NCBI GenBank assembly: GCA_964411985.1
Contig: CAYPNF010000012.1
Location: 1 to 64,000 of the forward strand
Reading direction: 5' to 3'
DNA: 64,000 nt
Source of the DNA: CAYPNF01 sp964411985
Lineage (GTDB): Bacteria; Verrucomicrobiota; Verrucomicrobiia; Limisphaerales; J093
A program made the translations under genes and the position numbers. Shown in pieces: positions 61,636-64,000 of the stretch. The first letter of the stretch is position 1; each line of letters opens with the position of its first letter. The notes below the pieces were generated by a model. It was not told the DNA's origin. It saw only the letters and a program-made list of their open reading frames with translations, and made no database searches.

Positions 61636-62445
61636 ATGGCAACCACTAATTCCCTAAATCAGGCGCTTCGGGAGCTGGCTGAAACCAGGTTGGTTACCAT
61701 GCTGGCAATGGTCTTCCTGTTCTTCGGATTCGGTCTGGCTTGGGCTGTTGACAGTCCATCGCTACTCTATGCGCGCAAGGAGTTTGCAGCCAGAAAGGAG
61801 GCCTATTTAGCGTCGCCAACCAACGCCCTTCTGAGCTGGCAGTTTGCTCGCGCCTGCTTTGATCTGGGTGAGTTTGCCACCAACAACGAGCAGCGGGCTT
61901 CCTTGGCCAACTCCGGCATCCAGGTGACTCGCGCTCTCCTGACCTCCCAGCCGAATCTCGCCGCCGCCCACTACTATCTGGGTATGAACCTTGGGCAGCT
62001 TGCCCGCACCAAGTTCCTTGGGGCTCTGGAGCTCGTGAAAGAGATGGAGAGGAGTTTCAAGCGGGCCCAAGCCTTGGATGAATCCTTCGATCACGCTGGA
62101 CCGGACCGATGCCTCGGCCTGCTTTACTTCCAGGCCCCGGGCTGGCCCACCAGCGTCGGAAGCCGAAGCAAGGCTCGTTTGCACCTTCAGCGGGCCTTGC
62201 ATCTCCAGCCTGACTATCCTGAGAACCATATCAACCTTTTGGAGGCTTGGATGAAGTGGGGGGACACCAAGTTGGTGCGTGAAGCTATGGCCAAGGCCAG
62301 CGACGTCGTAACCGCCGCCAGAACCAATCTCGTCGGAGACGCCTGGCTCGCCAGCTGGGAGAATTGGGATCCGCGCTGGCGTGCGCTGCAGGCGAAGGTG
62401 GCCGACCTCGAAAAGGCGGGCGAGAAGCCCTCACAACGAAAATGA
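61636..62445 (+). CDS. Exported TPR-like protein (TatT-like)
   Basis: About 269 residues from the ATG at 61636. A hydrophobic N-terminal segment (about 19-38, 'MLAMVFLFFGFGLAWA') serves as signal or anchor. The rest is helical with TPR-type repeats ('LGMNLGQLARTKFLGALELV', 'LHLQRALHLQPDYPENHINL'), resembling the TatT component of TRAP transporters. No TRAP genes are nearby, so the function is open. It is divergent from the hopanoid operon with only 27 bases between starts, and overlaps the next gene by four bases. Confidence 0.75.
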   Translation: MATTNSLNQALRELAETRLVTMLAMVFLFFGFGLAWAVDSPSLLYARKEFAARKEAYLASPTNALLSWQFARACFDLGEFATNNEQRASLANSGIQVTRALLTSQPNLAAAHYYLGMNLGQLARTKFLGALELVKEMERSFKRAQALDESFDHAGPDRCLGLLYFQAPGWPTSVGSRSKARLHLQRALHLQPDYPENHINLLEAWMKWGDTKLVREAMAKASDVVTAARTNLVGDAWLASWENWDPRWRALQAKVADLEKAGEKPSQRK

Positions 62446-62912
62446 GCTCAGATACTCGACTCCTGTTCCTGTCCTTGGGCCTGGGCCTCCTAATGCAGGC
62501 ATGTTCAACCCCTCGGCCGGGTCCGGAAAAGAAAGCGGATACTCAGCCCGTGGTCCAAGACTCCAAGAAGGCTGAGCCAAGGAAGCCTCAGTCCCCTAAA
62601 GAAAAACCTTTACCTCCTGGGGCTCCCTCTGCAGTGGGTGCCGCCCAGGACCCAGTTCAACCTCAGTATCCGCGCATCATGCCGGTCGACCGCAACCAAG
62701 GGCGTGTGGCCAGTGTGAACGAGCGGTTGCGATTTGTGGTGGTAGACTACTCACTCAGCCCAATGCCAAAGATCGGGCAGCGCGTGTACCTCTACCGTGA
62801 TGGAGCCAAGACGGGGGAGTTGCGCATTGCCGGGCCCTCGATGGGCACCACGATCATCGCGGACCTGCTCCAGGGCGACGCGAAGATTGGAGATCTGGCG
62901 CGGGAGGACTAG
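62442..62912 (+). CDS. Lipoprotein with a C-terminal beta-barrel-like domain
   Basis: A 156-residue protein starting inside the stop of the TPR gene ('ATGA'). Lipobox 'LLMQAC' (Cys21), a Lys/Pro-rich linker (about 23-75), then a compact domain: 'GRVASVNERLRFVVVDYS', 'IGQRVYLYRDGAKTGELRI' and 'TTIIADLLQGDAKIGDLARE'. It is a recurrent domain without a known function. Probably acts in the periplasm with the TPR protein. Confidence 0.75.
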   Translation: MSSDTRLLFLSLGLGLLMQACSTPRPGPEKKADTQPVVQDSKKAEPRKPQSPKEKPLPPGAPSAVGAAQDPVQPQYPRIMPVDRNQGRVASVNERLRFVVVDYSLSPMPKIGQRVYLYRDGAKTGELRIAGPSMGTTIIADLLQGDAKIGDLARED

Positions 62913-62938
62913 GGTGGTGTTCCCTGTGAACACCACCC
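62912..62938. terminator. Bidirectional terminator hairpin
   Basis: A perfect 11-base stem ('GGGTGGTGTTC' with 'GAACACCACCC') and 5-base loop, between the ends of two convergent genes (62912 and 62949). It lacks a clear T-tract but its position and strength fit a terminator for both. Confidence 0.6.
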
Positions 62939-62948
62939 CAGCGGGCTG

Positions 62949-64000
62949 TCATTCGAATTTGTTGTTCCCTGGCATCGGGACTTCAGGGAACGGGAGGCTG
63001 CCCAATTCGTACTTGGTGGGACCAAGGCGCTGCTTGGCGGCGATGGCCTTGTCCCATTCAATGGTCTGCCCGGTATAGGCCGCTTCGCGTCCCATGATGG
63101 CTGTGAGCGTGCTCTCCGCCACCGCTTGGGCTTCGTTGAGTGGTTTGCCCGCCCGGATGCTGGCGATGAGATCCTGATGTTCCTGGTGATAGGCGTTGAC
63201 TTCCTGGTCCCGGAAACGCCAGACCTGCCCCTCTTTGGGTCTGATCCAGGTAGCGCAGTTGGAAGTGCCTTTCGTGCCGACCGCCGCCTCTTCCACCTTG
63301 CCTTCGCATCCGTTCATCTGGCGGCATTGACTGAACATCCGCATCCCGTTCGGATACTCATACTCGATCGCAAAATGGTCGTAGATATGCCCGTAGGTCT
63401 TATTCGGGCGTCCCTGGCGTCCGCCCATGCCATAGGCTTTGATCGGATGGGTACCCGCAACCCAATTCATGACGTCGAGGTTGTGCAGGTGTTGTTCCAC
63501 GATGTGGTCGCCCCCCGCCCAGGTGAAGTAATTCCAATTGCGCAATTGCCATTCCATGTCGCTCATGCCGTCCTTGCGCTCGATGACCCAGATCACGCCG
63601 CCGTTCCAGTAGGATCGCAGGCAGACCAGTTCGCCGATGGCGCCGTCCTGGATGCGCTTGATGGTCTCGTTATAGCCTTTCATGTGACGGCGTTGGGTGC
63701 CCGCCACGATGCCCAAGCCCTTCTTCTTCGCAATTTCGCCCGCCTCCATGACCATCCGCACCCCGGTCGGATCCACTGCCGCCGGTTTCTCTATGAACAC
63801 GTGCTTGCCTGCCTCGACGGCTGCTTTTAGATGCATCGGTCGGAAATGGGGTGGCGTTGCTTGAATGACGTAGTTGATCTTGTCGATGGCCAAGAGTTTC
63901 TTGTATCCCTCAAACCCGTCGAAACATTGATCCTTGGGGATGTTCACGCCGAGCTTTCCCAATTGCTCCCGACAGTTGCTCAAGCGATCTTCGAAGACAT
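62949..64000 (-). CDS. Gfo/Idh/MocA family oxidoreductase, 5' end beyond the window
   Basis: The frame stays open past base 64000, so the N-terminal nucleotide-binding start is missing here; a TTG at 63983 is not the true start. Visible parts: 'INYVIQATPPHFRPMHLKAA', 'KHVFIEKPAAVDPTGV' (the 'EKP' lysine), 'GIVAGTQRRHMKGYNETIKR' and the substrate domain with 'WAGGDHIVEQHLHNLDVMNW'. It is related to exported dehydrogenases of PVC bacteria; whether it has a Tat signal cannot be seen. Substrate unknown. It converges with the lipoprotein gene at 62442. Confidence 0.9.
   Translation of the reverse strand, partial: VFEDRLSNCREQLGKLGVNIPKDQCFDGFEGYKKLLAIDKINYVIQATPPHFRPMHLKAAVEAGKHVFIEKPAAVDPTGVRMVMEAGEIAKKKGLGIVAGTQRRHMKGYNETIKRIQDGAIGELVCLRSYWNGGVIWVIERKDGMSDMEWQLRNWNYFTWAGGDHIVEQHLHNLDVMNWVAGTHPIKAYGMGGRQGRPNKTYGHIYDHFAIEYEYPNGMRMFSQCRQMNGCEGKVEEAAVGTKGTSNCATWIRPKEGQVWRFRDQEVNAYHQEHQDLIASIRAGKPLNEAQAVAESTLTAIMGREAAYTGQTIEWDKAIAAKQRLGPTKYELGSLPFPEVPMPGNNKFE

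Noticed and set aside
1..64000. CRISPR arrays, complete insertion sequences, rRNA operons
   Set aside because: No regularly spaced repeats, transposase genes or rRNA-like sequence were seen when reading through.

Overview
The window looks like one contig of a GC-rich, Gram-negative bacterium of the Verrucomicrobiota (PVC group). The pointers are the secreted PQQ-propeller and FG-GAP proteins, Tat-exported Gfo/Idh/MocA oxidoreductases, many exported glycoside hydrolases, a fused PilM/PilN pilus protein, hopanoid genes and a membrane Na+ decarboxylase. This is an inference from gene content; no rRNA or tRNA gene was seen. The left ~190 bases appear foreign: a multi-PAS sensor gene runs without a stop into an actinobacterial-looking MFS transporter fragment, most likely an assembly chimera at a contig end.

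Layout. 1-3000: PAS/GAF sensor (-) with the foreign tail. 3.2-7.3 kb: exported PQQ propeller and GH78 alpha-L-rhamnosidase. 7.6-10.4 kb: PilM-PilN fusion and a SecD-P1-like protein. 10.6-12.3 kb: yefM/yoeB toxin-antitoxin pair and a membrane protein. 12.7-17 kb: divergent GH29-like multidomain hydrolase and Tat oxidoreductase. 17.3-20.3 kb: beta-CASP nuclease and polysaccharide flippase. 20.4-27.1 kb: a galactose locus, with a GH2 hydrolase fused to a glutaminase-family module followed by galK and galT. 27.3-28.5 kb: ORF6N protein and hicBA. 28.6-33.4 kb: ATP synthase genes atpB-E-F-H-A-G (-), without atpD and atpC. 33.6-37.8 kb: biotin ligase and the Na+ pump genes oadB-G-A. 37.9-45.6 kb: spermidine-synthase-like membrane protein, sugar isomerase-like protein, giant hybrid histidine kinase. 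45.8-46.1 kb: an RRM gene that has lost its start. 46.3-49.5 kb: rpmH-rnpA-yidD-yidC-jag. 49.7-56.2 kb: a kinase-like protein without its phospho-His, a heme/FG-GAP protein, an MsbA-like ABC exporter and an O-antigen ligase-like protein. 56.3-57.6 kb: nucleotidyltransferase pair and a collapsed phd-vapC remnant. 57.7-61.6 kb: a hopanoid operon (lipoprotein, hpnH, hpnJ, rhodanese lipoprotein, YkgJ). 61.6-62.9 kb: TPR protein and lipoprotein. 62.9-64 kb: Gfo/Idh/MocA protein cut by the window edge.

Together the genes describe a polysaccharide-degrading heterotroph. Exported hydrolases release rhamnose and galactose; galactose enters through GalK and GalT; OadABG with its own biotin ligase may turn decarboxylation into a sodium gradient next to a predicted H+-type ATP synthase. 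The flippase, ABC exporter, O-antigen ligase and hopanoid genes serve the cell envelope. Small toxin-antitoxin or related modules sit at several of the joints between these blocks, one of them where atpDC would be expected.
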